A DNA stretch of 64,000 nucleotides from Brevibacterium antiquum CNRZ 918 (GTDB lineage Bacteria > Actinomycetota > Actinomycetes > Actinomycetales > Brevibacteriaceae). The notes under the pieces are model-generated. The model had not been told where the DNA came from and searched no databases. It saw only the letters and a list, made by a program, of their open reading frames with translations. Of this stretch, positions 32,387 through 41,229 are shown piece after piece (within the stretch, counting starts at the first letter, position 1; each line of letters starts with the position of its first letter). The stretch is from the NCBI RefSeq assembly GCF_900169145.1, contig NZ_FXZD01000013.1, positions 1 to 64,000 on the forward strand, in the 5' to 3' direction. The translations under genes and the position numbers were made by a program.

Positions 32387-32426
32387 TAAAGCCCTGGGTT
32401 CCTTGAGGATCCGGGGCTTTTTCTTG
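32387..32426 (+). terminator. Intrinsic terminator of ssrA
   Basis: AAAGCCC (32388-32394) pairs with GGGGCTTT, with the stem continuing as a partly paired GGTTC/GGATCC region. It is followed directly by a T-run (TTTTTC at 32418-32423). It lies right after the tmRNA 3' end. Confidence 0.8.
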
Positions 32427-32454
32427 GTTTTCGCTATATCACCAATGATATAAT
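32424..32454 (+). promoter_or_regulatory. Toxin-antitoxin promoter with overlapping palindrome
   Basis: TATATCA-CCAA-TGATATA (32435-32452) is a perfect inverted repeat over the -10 element TATAAT (32449-32454). The ATG of the toxin gene follows 6 bp later, so the transcript is probably leaderless or nearly so. Overlap of operator and -10 is typical of autoregulated TA operons. Confidence 0.7.
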
Positions 32455-32460
32455 CGGTGC

Positions 32461-32784
32461 ATGCCGAAGTGGACGATCGAGGTGTCAGCAGAGGTGGAGA
32501 AGTGGTTGGGTTCTTTGAACGACAGCGACTTCCGAATCGCAGATCGACATTTGCAGAATCTCGCCGAACATGGAGTCGACCTCGGTATGCCACGTTCGAA
32601 GAGCCTCGGGCAAGGACTCTATGAATTGAGATTTCAGTGCGAGCGAGTCGAACGACGTGTCACCTACACTTTCGATCCTGGCCGGCAGGTGATTACCTTG
32701 ACCACCTTCCGCAAGCAGCGAAACAGCGAGCGGAAGCAGATTTCGAGAGCACGACAGCAACTGAGGAAATGGAGGACGAAATGA
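32461..32784 (+). CDS. higB: RelE/HigB-family toxin (phage-derived Gp49-like)
   Basis: 107 residues. The fold signature is visible: KWTIEVSAEVEKWLGSLN at the start, RSKSLGQGLYELRFQ in the centre (the L..gLyELR motif), VTYTFDPGRQVITLTTFRKQ, and a basic C-terminal helix. This is the toxin-first HigB type, an mRNA-cleaving ribosome-dependent RNase, partnered by the next gene. It stops four bases into the antitoxin start. Position directly behind ssrA suggests insertion at a tmRNA hotspot. Confidence 0.82.
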   Translation: MPKWTIEVSAEVEKWLGSLNDSDFRIADRHLQNLAEHGVDLGMPRSKSLGQGLYELRFQCERVERRVTYTFDPGRQVITLTTFRKQRNSERKQISRARQQLRKWRTK

Positions 32785-33065
32785 AGTCTTTGGACGAGAT
32801 CAGAGCTGAACGGCTCAGCAAGATGGATGAAACTGCGCGTGCTGAGTATGAGGCCGGATATGTTGATATTGACGAGGGCATTCGCATTTCGCAGATTTTC
32901 TATGACGAGCGTAAGAACCTCGGATTGACTCAGGCTGAGCTGGCTCGTCGCATGCGCACCTCACAATCCGCTATCGCCCGCATTGAGAATGGAGCAGTGA
33001 CCCCCTCAACCGGCATGTTGGAGAGGCTGGCCAGGGTTGCGCACAAGAGGGTGGCGTTGGTGTGA
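32781..33065 (+). CDS. higA: HigA-type antitoxin, XRE family
   Basis: 94 residues from ATG 32781. The helix-turn-helix is residues about 40-92 (LTQAELARRMRTSQSAIARIENGAVTPS), preceded by an N-terminal helical segment (MKSLDEIRAERLSKM) that would bind the toxin. It should neutralise the toxin and repress the operon by binding the palindrome at 32435-32452. The four-base overlap with higB ensures coupled synthesis. Confidence 0.85.
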   Translation: MKSLDEIRAERLSKMDETARAEYEAGYVDIDEGIRISQIFYDERKNLGLTQAELARRMRTSQSAIARIENGAVTPSTGMLERLARVAHKRVALV

Positions 33066-33119
33066 CAGGTGACAAATGACAGTAGAAATGATGTTTGGTG
33101 GCTCAGTCATCGCGATGAG

Positions 33120-33158
33120 AATTGCCCGGCAACTCAGACTATGAGCAGCCGGGCAATT
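33120..33158. terminator. Bidirectional hairpin between converging genes
   Basis: AATTGCCCGGC (33120-33130) pairs with GCCGGGCAATT (33148-33158) over a 17-base loop. It lies between the end of higA (plus strand) and the ThDP enzyme gene (minus strand). The flanking bases are AT-rich on both sides. Confidence 0.7.
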
Positions 33159-33177
33159 TCGCGCCTCCAGCCAAACC

Positions 33178-34830
33178 CTACGAGTTCACGCGGATGACTT
33201 CCTCCTGGTACGGCGCAATGACTGTACCCGAGATCCGCAGATCGAGCAGCAAGAACTTCCGCTCATCGATCGGCGTCGCCTTCCAGTCATTGACCACCTC
33301 GAGGTCAGCCAGCGAGCGAACAGCAACACCGTGCCCGCCGGCGGCAGTGGCCAGGGCCGCGAAGTCGATCTCATCGATGAGCATCGGCGACTTATCCAGT
33401 CCCTTGAGGCCGTACAGATTCACCTCTGCACCATAGGCGGCATCGTTGAAGACCACGGCCATGCCCCGTCCACCTGCCGAACGAATAGCGGTGTCGAGAT
33501 CGGACAGTGCCATGGCACCGCCCCCGTCGCCAGTAGTGAGAACGATCGTCGAATCCTGATTGGCACGTGCCGCTCCTGCAACGCTGTGCCAGCCGAGTCC
33601 GATCGATTGGAACGCAGTGCCGACCATCGCCAGACGGTCGGGCGCGCTGGGCTCCCAGAACATATTCGCCCACGCGATGAAGTGACCGCCGTCGGAGACC
33701 ACAACTCGGTCTGCTGGCATCAGTTCGCCGAGTCGGGCAGCGGCAGCTCGTGGGTCCAGGCGACCGTCCTCGGCGAATTCCGTACCCATTTCATAGGCCC
33801 GGTCGGCAGCCGTATCCACGGTCTCGCGCCAACTGCTCGCACCCGCGCCAGAGGCTTCCAGACGCGAAACCAGCTCGTCCGCAGCAAGCTTCACATCACT
33901 GCGGATGAAACCGCCGACCCGGGCATTCGTTGCCCGATCATCGGTGTCGATCTGCCAGACGGACGTCGATGGATGGAACAGCTCACCGAAGCGCATGGTG
34001 AATTGATTGAGCGAAGCCCCGAAGACAACGGCGACGTCCGCCTCACGGATTCGCTCCATGGCCTCAGGGGCGCCGAACCCTCCTGCCACGCCGAGGTCGT
34101 GATCGGCATCTGGGAAGATGTTGCGGCCCAGTGCAGTGGTTGCCGTCAGTGCTCCGGCAACCTCTGCCAGGGCGCCCAGCTCGGCCTCTGCGCCTGCCAG
34201 CCACGCGCCTCGACCGGCCAGCAGGATCGGTCGTTCCGCCCCAGCGAGGGCAGTCGCCAGACGATCGAGCGAGGACTGTGAGAAGTCGGATGCCGGAGCC
34301 AGGGGAGTGGGGCGTCCGGGTCCAGGAACTGAGGGAATCTCACCGATGTCGAGGGTTGCGACATCGTAGGGGATTGCCAGGACAACGGGCACTCGGTACG
34401 TCAGTGCGTGCTCGATGGCGGTGACCGTCGCCGCCGCTGCATCGACGCGACCCACGGTATAGGTGCGCACACCCAGCGCGGAGGCCATCGCGATCTGGTC
34501 GACGTCCCAGGGGCGCGGACCCGACGTCGGTTCGTCACCGACGACGAGGACGAGTGGAACCTTGGCCTGCGCAGCTTCGGCCAGCGCGGTGAGTGTGTTC
34601 GTGAACCCGGCGCCGTAGGTTGTGGTGGCCGCGGCGATCCTGCCGGAGGTGCGGAAGTGTGCGTCGGCTGCGACGACAGCGCCAGCTTCGTGCCGGACCG
34701 CAGTGTAGGTCGCCGAGGTGGAGGTGAGCAGGGCGTCGAGGAAGTAGGCGTTTCCGTTGCCCATGAGACCGAAGACTTCATCGATATGGTGGGCCAGAGT
34801 GTGTGCGACGTGCGCCGATGTGTGAGCCAT
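33178..34830 (-). CDS. ThDP-dependent enzyme, acetolactate synthase/2-oxoacid decarboxylase superfamily
   Basis: About 550 residues from ATG 34830 (MAHTSAHVAHTLAHHI). The catalytic Glu lies in AVRHEAGAV (about 48), and the ThDP-binding motif GDGGGAMALSDLDTA ... VFNDAAYG (about 440-480) is intact. The central FAD/nucleotide-like domain is present but lacks the clear FAD signature of true acetolactate synthases. The neighbouring ureohydrolase suggests a decarboxylase such as 2-oxo-5-guanidinovalerate decarboxylase (AruI-type), but substrate is not shown by sequence. It has its own transcript behind a terminator at 35092-35147. Confidence 0.8.
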   Translation of the reverse strand: MAHTSAHVAHTLAHHIDEVFGLMGNGNAYFLDALLTSTSATYTAVRHEAGAVVAADAHFRTSGRIAAATTTYGAGFTNTLTALAEAAQAKVPLVLVVGDEPTSGPRPWDVDQIAMASALGVRTYTVGRVDAAAATVTAIEHALTYRVPVVLAIPYDVATLDIGEIPSVPGPGRPTPLAPASDFSQSSLDRLATALAGAERPILLAGRGAWLAGAEAELGALAEVAGALTATTALGRNIFPDADHDLGVAGGFGAPEAMERIREADVAVVFGASLNQFTMRFGELFHPSTSVWQIDTDDRATNARVGGFIRSDVKLAADELVSRLEASGAGASSWRETVDTAADRAYEMGTEFAEDGRLDPRAAAARLGELMPADRVVVSDGGHFIAWANMFWEPSAPDRLAMVGTAFQSIGLGWHSVAGAARANQDSTIVLTTGDGGGAMALSDLDTAIRSAGGRGMAVVFNDAAYGAEVNLYGLKGLDKSPMLIDEIDFAALATAAGGHGVAVRSLADLEVVNDWKATPIDERKFLLLDLRISGTVIAPYQEEVIRVNS

Positions 34831-35183
34831 GAGGGACCTTTCGCGGATGACAGATATGGAAAGAGCGATCCATATATGTCTCACACGCGGGTTCCGCGGC
34901 TTCGCACTCCTTTTTCGAGCGCAGGCCCTTCGGCAGCAACCGGATTCGACGTTGGTACCAGCCTGACAGTTCGAATATAGGTGATATCAGGTGAGTCTTC
35001 CAAGTTCAGGCGGCAGCGGTCACGACACCACCCCGGTCTTCGACCCGCACTGTGGTCCAGGCATCAAACCTCGCAGCGACCACATCGAAAAACGGCGGTT
35101 GCACCAATGAACGGGGGGTCACGCCCGATCATCAACACAACCGCCGTATCTCGACGACCTTCCTCGACCTGCCTGAGGCCGAG
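34831..35183. other. 350-bp gap with promoter and terminator
   Basis: This gap holds the terminator of the symporter operon and the promoter of the ThDP gene at 34830. No reading frame looks coding. A GATATC-containing stretch is visible at 34982-34988. Confidence 0.5.
35092..35147 (-). terminator. Terminator of the ureohydrolase-ThDP-symporter operon
   Basis: ACGGCGGTTG (35092-35101) and CAACCGCCGT (35138-35147) pair. On the minus strand the stem is followed by TTTTTCG, a classical intrinsic terminator, 37 bp past the symporter stop. Confidence 0.75.
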
Positions 35184-36725
35184 CTACCGGTTCAGGCGCT
35201 CCTTCCAGGCCGCCATGACCTCCGGCGGTGTCGGTTTTGAGACCAGGGAGCCGATGACGTAGCCGAGCAGCGACGCGATGAGACCCAGATAGATGGCTTC
35301 GCTGGAGTAGATGCCCATCGTGATCATGATGACAATCGTGGTGAGCGATCCCAGGACCATGCCGGCCATGACGCCGACGATCGTGCCGCGCTTGAAGATC
35401 AGGCCGCCGAGGATGGGAATGAACAGTCCGGCAACGAGCAGGTTGTAGGCGACTGTCAGCGCCTCGACGACGCTGGGCATGATCATGGCGAGGATCAGGG
35501 TGACGACGCCGAGGCCGATGAGGTAGATGCGTGAATCGCGAACCTCATCGCCGGTCTCCCGAACCAGGGACTTCACCAGAGATGACTTCGTGCTGCCGCT
35601 GGAGCCGTAGGTCGGCACACTGCCGGTCTTCGTTGCGCCCGTGCCACCCACGGCAGCGCTATCGGACTCGACCGTGCCCTCTGTCACCGGAAGGATGTCC
35701 TTGCGCGCCAGCAGGGGCTCGACGATGTCCTGACGGCACACTGTCGCTGCGGCCATGAGCGAGCCCGAGGCCGTGGACATCATCGCAGCCAGAGCCGCGG
35801 CGAGGACGAGTCCGCCTATCAGTGGCGACATCGCGGCATCGACGACTGCGACGAACACATCGTCTTGGACCTCGATGCCTGGCACGATCTTGGTCGCGGC
35901 CAAGCCGATGAGCGCCCCTGCCACGGCGTAGAGCAGGCAGTAGATGCCCGCGGTGAGTCCGCCCCACCTGGCCACACTCGGGCTGCGAGCGGTGAACACT
36001 CGCTGCCAGATGTCCTGGCCGATGAGCAGACCCAGAGTGTAGATGAGGATGTAGCCCAGTATCGCCTGCCAGCCGATGCCCACAGGACTGGTCTGCTCGG
36101 CAGGCAGCGATGCGAACAGTTCGGTGATGCCACCGGACTTCGACAATACGATCGGCAACATGATGAGGAAGATGCCGATGGTCTGGATGAAGAACTGCAC
36201 GAAGTCAGTCAGCGTGATCGACCACATTCCGCCCAGCATCGAATAGAGGATGACGATTCCGCCGCCGATGAGCACCGACCAGGCCTTATTGAGGTCGAAC
36301 AGGGCATGGAAGATCGTCGCATAGGCGACCGTCGACGTCGTCGAGATCATCAGCCCGTAGGCGGTCATGATCGCGCCCGACACAAAGCGCGAGCCCTTCC
36401 CGTACCGCAGCTCCAGCATCTGCGAAACCGTGTAGATCTCCAGCTTCTGGATTCTCGGGGCGAAGAAGAGCGAGAGCAAGATGATGCCCAGACCGATGCT
36501 GAAGACAAGCCACATCCCGGACAGGCCCGAGGTGTAGCCCAGACCGACACCACCGATCGTCGAGGCCCCGCCGAGGACGACAGCGGACATCGTTCCCGTG
36601 TACAGCCAGCCACCCAGGCGCCGGCCTGCGACGAGAAAATCGTCCTGATTCTTCGCCTTGTACCGGCCCCAGATTCCGAATCCCACCATGGCGGCGAGAT
36701 AGATGATGACGACTAGAGAGTCCAC
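35184..36725 (-). CDS. Sodium:solute symporter (SSS family)
   Basis: 513 residues with 12-13 hydrophobic segments. Characteristic pieces are GFGIWGRYKAKNQDDFLVAGRRLGGWLYTGTMSAV (helix 1-2 with the SSS start), GQDIWQRVFTARSP, and AALAAMMSTASGSLMAAATVCRQDI (about residues 310-335), which holds the Ser/Thr sodium site. A cytosolic Thr/Ser-rich loop lies at 355-390. It takes up an organic solute with sodium; co-transcription with a ureohydrolase and a ThDP enzyme suggests a guanidino or amino compound. Close to the ThDP gene (50-bp gap). Confidence 0.9.
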   Translation of the reverse strand: MDSLVVIIYLAAMVGFGIWGRYKAKNQDDFLVAGRRLGGWLYTGTMSAVVLGGASTIGGVGLGYTSGLSGMWLVFSIGLGIILLSLFFAPRIQKLEIYTVSQMLELRYGKGSRFVSGAIMTAYGLMISTTSTVAYATIFHALFDLNKAWSVLIGGGIVILYSMLGGMWSITLTDFVQFFIQTIGIFLIMLPIVLSKSGGITELFASLPAEQTSPVGIGWQAILGYILIYTLGLLIGQDIWQRVFTARSPSVARWGGLTAGIYCLLYAVAGALIGLAATKIVPGIEVQDDVFVAVVDAAMSPLIGGLVLAAALAAMMSTASGSLMAAATVCRQDIVEPLLARKDILPVTEGTVESDSAAVGGTGATKTGSVPTYGSSGSTKSSLVKSLVRETGDEVRDSRIYLIGLGVVTLILAMIMPSVVEALTVAYNLLVAGLFIPILGGLIFKRGTIVGVMAGMVLGSLTTIVIMITMGIYSSEAIYLGLIASLLGYVIGSLVSKPTPPEVMAAWKERLNR

Positions 36726-36774
36726 GTCGACCCTTTCCTTGATTACTGTGTGAGCAAACGGCTAAGTGGGTGCC

Positions 36775-38496
36775 TCAGCACCCGATGGTGATGTGAATGG
36801 TGGTGGGAACGTCCAGGTCGAGTGCCTCGGCGACGGCACCCGGAAGCAGTTCGTCGATATCCGACTCAGCAATCGTGACCCCGGCCCCGCCCATGGACTG
36901 GCCCAGGGCCGCAAAGTCGGGACGAGCGAGCTTGACCGCGAACGGCTGTATGCTCCGGTCGACCATCTGAGCTTCGATCTCGGCGTACCCGCCGTTGTCG
37001 ACGATCACGAAGGGAATTCCCAACCCCAGTTCGCTCGCTGTCATCAGCTCCTGGATGGAGAACATGGCTGCCCCGTCTCCGAGGATGCAGGCGACGGGGC
37101 GAGCATTGTCGGCCAGTTTCGCTCCGATGGCTGCAGGAATCCCGTAGCCCAAGGTCGCAAAACCGGGCATGTAGAGCAGCTGATCGGGTGTGCTGGCCGT
37201 GAGCGCATGCACCGACCCGTCGTAGGTGACCTGGGACGAGTCCCCGGCGACCACCACGGACGGCCCCGCGCCCTGTTCGACGAGGCGAGTGACACGAGCG
37301 CCGATGGACTCGAAGTCGAAGTCCGAACCCCAGGAGTTTCGGATCCCTGTGACCCTGTCAGCTCCGCTTCGCTCTGTATTCTGTCGCCGCGCCGAGGTGG
37401 CACTGCCAGTGGGATCGTTCGATCCCGCCGAAACGGTCCTGGGTGCGTCCTGGTTCAGCTCGGACATCAGCGCGGTGAGGAATTCCCCCGCATCGGCGCA
37501 GGCGAGGACGTCCCCGCCGAGGTTCTTGCCCAATTGGTCGGGGTCGATATCGCAGCGGATGACGACCTGTTTGGAGGCTTCGTCGCGGATGCCGGCCGAA
37601 GTCTGGGCTCCGATGAGCCCTCCCCAGAGGTCGGAGTCGGCGAGTTCGGAGCCGAGGACGATGAGCACATCGGCCGCCGCGGACTCGGCCTGGACGCTGG
37701 GGAAGCGAACGTTGGAGCCCAACGACAGGGGATGGTCCTCGGAGATGATGCCCTTGCCGTTGGCGGTTGTGGCCACAGGCGCATCGAGGAGCTCCGCGAA
37801 GGCCCGGACCTCGGTACTCGCTCTTCGAGCCCCGCCACCGGCGACGATGAACGGACGAGTTGCACCGCCCACCGACTCGGCGGCACGGGAGACGACTCGC
37901 GGATCCAGGCCCGGACGTCGGGCCGGGATCGGGGCCGGCACACTGCCGTTCCACTCTCCCTCGAGCACGTCGAGTGGAACCTCGATATGCACGGGACCGG
38001 GACGTGTGGAGGAGAACATGGCGAACGCCTCGGCGACGGACTGTGCAGCGCCCTCGGCTGTGCGGGTGCGCTGGGAGGAGACGAGCAGGTGGGCCAGGGC
38101 ACCCGAGGAGTCCTTCGTCTCATGCAGCATTCCGAGGTCGGCACGCTCAAGCCCGGTGGGAACACCGGGGGAGAGGATGAGCATCGGGCGTGACTCCGCA
38201 TAGGCGGTCGCCGCGGCCGTGATGACATTCGTCAGACCTGGACCCGAGGTGGTGATGATGACCCCGGGTTTGCCGGAGACGAGGAAATACCCGTCGGCTC
38301 CGTAGCCGGCACCCTGCTCATGGCGCGGTGTGATGGCACGGATGCCGAACTCGCGCAGATGTCGGTAGAACTCGAGGTTGTGAGTGCCGGGGATCCCGAA
38401 GATCGTGTCGACGCCGTGCGCAGCCAGGGTCGCGATGACGGCCCGACCGCCGTTGCGGAACTCTTCGCCCGCGCCGGTGTTGTCGTCGTCTGTCAT
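36775..38496 (-). CDS. Second ThDP-dependent decarboxylase/synthase-like enzyme
   Basis: 573 residues from ATG 38496 (MTDDDNTGAGEEF). The Pyr domain has IPGTHNLEFYRHL and the catalytic Glu in TPRHEQGAGYGADG (about 60). The PP domain has GDGAAMFSIQELMTAS ... VIVDNGGYAEI (about 470-510), the GDG...N ThDP motif. Its companion at 33178 shares the fold but is quite different in sequence. It begins two bases before the ureohydrolase stop on the same strand, so the two are coupled. A guanidino-oxoacid decarboxylase role is inferred from context. Confidence 0.82.
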   Translation of the reverse strand: MTDDDNTGAGEEFRNGGRAVIATLAAHGVDTIFGIPGTHNLEFYRHLREFGIRAITPRHEQGAGYGADGYFLVSGKPGVIITTSGPGLTNVITAAATAYAESRPMLILSPGVPTGLERADLGMLHETKDSSGALAHLLVSSQRTRTAEGAAQSVAEAFAMFSSTRPGPVHIEVPLDVLEGEWNGSVPAPIPARRPGLDPRVVSRAAESVGGATRPFIVAGGGARRASTEVRAFAELLDAPVATTANGKGIISEDHPLSLGSNVRFPSVQAESAAADVLIVLGSELADSDLWGGLIGAQTSAGIRDEASKQVVIRCDIDPDQLGKNLGGDVLACADAGEFLTALMSELNQDAPRTVSAGSNDPTGSATSARRQNTERSGADRVTGIRNSWGSDFDFESIGARVTRLVEQGAGPSVVVAGDSSQVTYDGSVHALTASTPDQLLYMPGFATLGYGIPAAIGAKLADNARPVACILGDGAAMFSIQELMTASELGLGIPFVIVDNGGYAEIEAQMVDRSIQPFAVKLARPDFAALGQSMGGAGVTIAESDIDELLPGAVAEALDLDVPTTIHITIGC

Positions 38497-38498
38497 GG

Positions 38499-39509
38499 TC
38501 AGGCTCCCAAGGCTTCGCCGCTGGGACCCGAAGGACCGGTGAGACCGTTGGCCTCGGCGGCCCACAGGGAGAGCATTTCGTAGCCGACGTGGGCGGCGGC
38601 GAGTCCGGTGATCTCGGCGTGGTCGTAGGCGGGTGCCACTTCGACGATCTCGGCTCCGACGACGTTGAGTCCCTGCAGTCCGCGAATTGAGTTGAGCAGT
38701 TCGCGGCTCGTCATACCGCCGGCCTCGGGGGTGCCGGTGCCGGGCGCAGCAGCAGGGTCGAGGACGTCGATGTCGACGGACAGGTAGACGGGTGAATCGC
38801 CGAGTCGTTTGCGCATACGGGCCACGACCTCTTGGACGGACGTGAACTGGTAGTCGTCGCTGCGGATGATCTGGAATCCGAGCACAGCATCGTCTTCCAG
38901 GTCCTTTTCACCGTAGAGCGGTCCCCGGATGCCGACATGCATGCAGGACTCGAGGTCGAGCAGACCTTCCTCGCTGGCGCGGCGGAACGGGGTGCCGTGC
39001 GTGTACGGAGCGCCGAAGTAGGTGTCCCAAGTGTCGAGGTGGGCGTCGAAGTGCAGGACCGCGATCTTGCCGTGCGTCTTGTGCAGGGAGCGCAGGTTCG
39101 GCAGGGCCAGAGTGTGGTCGCCGCCGAGTGTGAGCAGCTTCGCACCATCGGCGCGCATCTCATCGGCGGTCCGTTCGACTTCGGTGATGGCCTCTTCGAT
39201 ATCGAAGGGGTTGACGCCCAGGTCACCGCAGTCGGCGACCTGCTGCCAGGTGAACGCGTGAACGTTCGTCGCCTGGTTGTAGGGACGCAGCAGCTTGGAG
39301 GACTGGCGAATATGGGCGGGGCCGAAACGTGCGCCCGGGCGGTAGCTGACACCGGCGTCGAATGGGACGCCGAGGATCTTGACATCGATCTTCTCGCCCG
39401 GTCGCTGCGCTTCGACCTCGTCGATGCGTGGGAGCAGACCGAAGGTCGGCGGTCCCGCGAAACGTGGTGTTTGGCTGTAATCGGCTGGCCCCAGGGGTTG
39501 AGACGGCAT
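38499..39509 (-). CDS. speB: Agmatinase/guanidinobutyrase-type ureohydrolase
   Basis: 336 residues. Binuclear manganese ligands are clear: GGDHTLALP (His), [10 protein letters not shown] (Asp-His-Asp), and [22 protein letters not shown] (Asp pair plus the arginase-family GTGTPE signature). Such enzymes split urea from agmatine, 4-guanidinobutyrate or 3-guanidinopropionate, and sequence alone does not decide which. It heads an operon with the ThDP enzyme and the symporter, opposite the PucR regulator. AAGGAGAG precedes ATG 39509. Confidence 0.88.
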   Translation of the reverse strand: MPSQPLGPADYSQTPRFAGPPTFGLLPRIDEVEAQRPGEKIDVKILGVPFDAGVSYRPGARFGPAHIRQSSKLLRPYNQATNVHAFTWQQVADCGDLGVNPFDIEEAITEVERTADEMRADGAKLLTLGGDHTLALPNLRSLHKTHGKIAVLHFDAHLDTWDTYFGAPYTHGTPFRRASEEGLLDLESCMHVGIRGPLYGEKDLEDDAVLGFQIIRSDDYQFTSVQEVVARMRKRLGDSPVYLSVDIDVLDPAAAPGTGTPEAGGMTSRELLNSIRGLQGLNVVGAEIVEVAPAYDHAEITGLAAAHVGYEMLSLWAAEANGLTGPSGPSGEALGA

Positions 39510-39618
39510 TGACTCTCCTTCGACATCGTGATTGCTCTCGGTGGTGCGTGATTGTCATCAGCTTAGGACGTGGCTCACACCACTCCGATATCCATCATGG
39601 ACGATTTTGTGAGGCGAT

Positions 39619-39633
39619 TATCCAGTGCGGATA
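39619..39633. promoter_or_regulatory. Short palindrome between speB-like gene and pucR-like gene
   Basis: TATCC-AGTGC-GGATA lies in the 135-bp spacer between the two divergent genes, 11 bp before the pucR start. It may be the operator through which the PucR-type protein controls both units. Confidence 0.5.
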
Positions 39634-39644
39634 GTATGGTCTTC

Positions 39645-41108
39645 ATGGTCACTTTGGGTCAGCTCTGGGCACGTCAGGAACTCGCTCTCGACGTCGTCGT
39701 CGATTCGCCGAACGCCAGAGCCGAAGACGTCACGATCGTGCACTCCTCGGAGCTGCCCGCGGTCGACGAGTGGCTGGCCGGGGGAGAGATCCTGCTGACG
39801 ATCGGTGTCGGCCAGGACCTCGGTGGCGAAGATGTGGGCGATTACGTTGATCGGCTCAAGCGTGTGGGCGTCCATGCACTTGGCATCGGCCTCGGTTCCG
39901 CGCTGCCGTGGCAGGCGATCCCACCGACGCTGATCGAGCACGCGCAGGCTCAGGGTCTTGCGCTGTTCGGGGTCCCAGAACCTGTTCCGTTTGTGGCCGT
40001 CGTCGATGCCTTCACCAGAATGCGTGAGGAGGAGACGACCCGAGAGCTCACCCGGGCCAGCAGTGCGGGCCGGCGGTTCGCCACCGACCTCGCGCACCAG
40101 GGCCCCGCCGCGCTGGTCGATGATCTGGCCGGCACTCTGGGTACGGACGTTCGGTTCGTCTCGCCTACAGGCAGGGGACTGACCGGCACTGATGCCGAGG
40201 ACCTGGTGCGTCATGAGCTGATTGCCGAAGCTCTCAAGCCCTCCATGGCGCCACGTCTTCTGCGCACTGAGGCAGGAATCGTCGAGGCCGTTCCGGTCGG
40301 AGACGAACAGGTTCGGGGCTGGATCCTCGCCTCCGCCGAGGTGAGCGGCAATCCGCGCACCCGCGCCCTGCTGCTCTCCACTGCAGCGGCACTGTTGAGT
40401 CTGAGCATCACAGAGGTGGGGCCCAGGCGATCGGAATCACAGCTTTTCACCACGCCCCTGACAGCCGCGCAGGCCCGTGCCAAGTGGGTGGCGCAGACCG
40501 GCCTGGCTCCGGTCTCGCGAGTGAAGTTCACGGTCTTCGGCACCGTGCGCGGTGAGGTCCCAGAGACGCTGATGGGGGACCTGGGTGCCGAAACGCTCCT
40601 GGTCCGTGCCGGTTCGATGCTCGGCGTCATCGAACCCGGCACTGAGTCTGCGGACCCCTGCCGTCTCGATGCCGCCGAAGGGGCAGCAGTTCATGCGAGT
40701 GCGGTCGACCGGGTTGCAGAAGTCACCGGACTCGACAGGCTGTTTGCGAAGATGATCCCACTGACCCAGGTCCACCACACCTGGACCGTGTGGCGAACGC
40801 AACACGAGAGTGCGACCTCGGATGTGCGGGCACTGCTGTCGTCGATCGATGAGTCAGCGGCGCAGAGATTCGTCGACCGAGTTCTGGGCACGCTCCTTGC
40901 TTCGCGTGACGAGCAGGATCTGCTGCTGACGCTGCGATCCTTCATCGCTGCGGGGGGAGTGCGGGATGCGATTGCCGCTGAGCTCGGCATTCACCGGCAC
41001 ACAGTGCGGGCACGAATGGTGAAGATCGAGACGTTGTTGGGTCGCGACCTCACACGGGCGGAATCGGTCCAAGCAGTGGCTTTGGCCCTTGAGCTTGCAG
41101 AGCTCTGA
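39645..41108 (+). CDS. PucR-family transcriptional regulator
   Basis: 487 residues from ATG 39645 (MVTLGQLWARQELAL). The N-terminal PucR ligand-domain pattern is seen in VTIVHSSELPAVDEWLAGGEILLTIG. The C-terminus is the PucR helix-turn-helix: LRSFIAAGGVRDAIAAELGIHRHTVRARMVKIETLLGRDL. PucR-like proteins activate nitrogen-compound catabolism (purines, amino acids, gamma-aminobutyrate-type substrates). Divergent from the ureohydrolase operon, so it is the likely activator there. Confidence 0.87.
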   Translation: MVTLGQLWARQELALDVVVDSPNARAEDVTIVHSSELPAVDEWLAGGEILLTIGVGQDLGGEDVGDYVDRLKRVGVHALGIGLGSALPWQAIPPTLIEHAQAQGLALFGVPEPVPFVAVVDAFTRMREEETTRELTRASSAGRRFATDLAHQGPAALVDDLAGTLGTDVRFVSPTGRGLTGTDAEDLVRHELIAEALKPSMAPRLLRTEAGIVEAVPVGDEQVRGWILASAEVSGNPRTRALLLSTAAALLSLSITEVGPRRSESQLFTTPLTAAQARAKWVAQTGLAPVSRVKFTVFGTVRGEVPETLMGDLGAETLLVRAGSMLGVIEPGTESADPCRLDAAEGAAVHASAVDRVAEVTGLDRLFAKMIPLTQVHHTWTVWRTQHESATSDVRALLSSIDESAAQRFVDRVLGTLLASRDEQDLLLTLRSFIAAGGVRDAIAAELGIHRHTVRARMVKIETLLGRDLTRAESVQAVALALELAEL

Positions 41109-41118
41109 GCGGCACTCC

Positions 41119-41226
41119 AGCTCAGTCGGCTCAGCCAGCTCAGCCAGCTCAACCGGCCCAGGCGGCCCAGGCGGCTCAACCGGCCCAGGCGGCTCAGGCG
41201 GCTCAGGCGGTCCAGCTAGCCCAATG
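41119..41226. repeat. Tandem 9-bp minisatellite between pucR-like and hisC-like genes
   Basis: About twelve units of GGCTCAGGC and close variants (GGCCCAGGC, GGCTCAACC, AGCTCAGCC) fill nearly all of the space between the two converging stop codons (41108 and 41230). The 9-bp period keeps frame, so one plus-strand frame would read a Gly-Pro-Gly-type repeat. It has no clear hairpin terminator. Confidence 0.85.
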
Positions 41227-41229
41227 TGT

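Noticed and set aside
36766..38193. 475-codon plus-strand frame opposite the second ThDP gene
   Set aside because: Glycine-rich shadow with no motif, while the other strand carries the intact ThDP signature.
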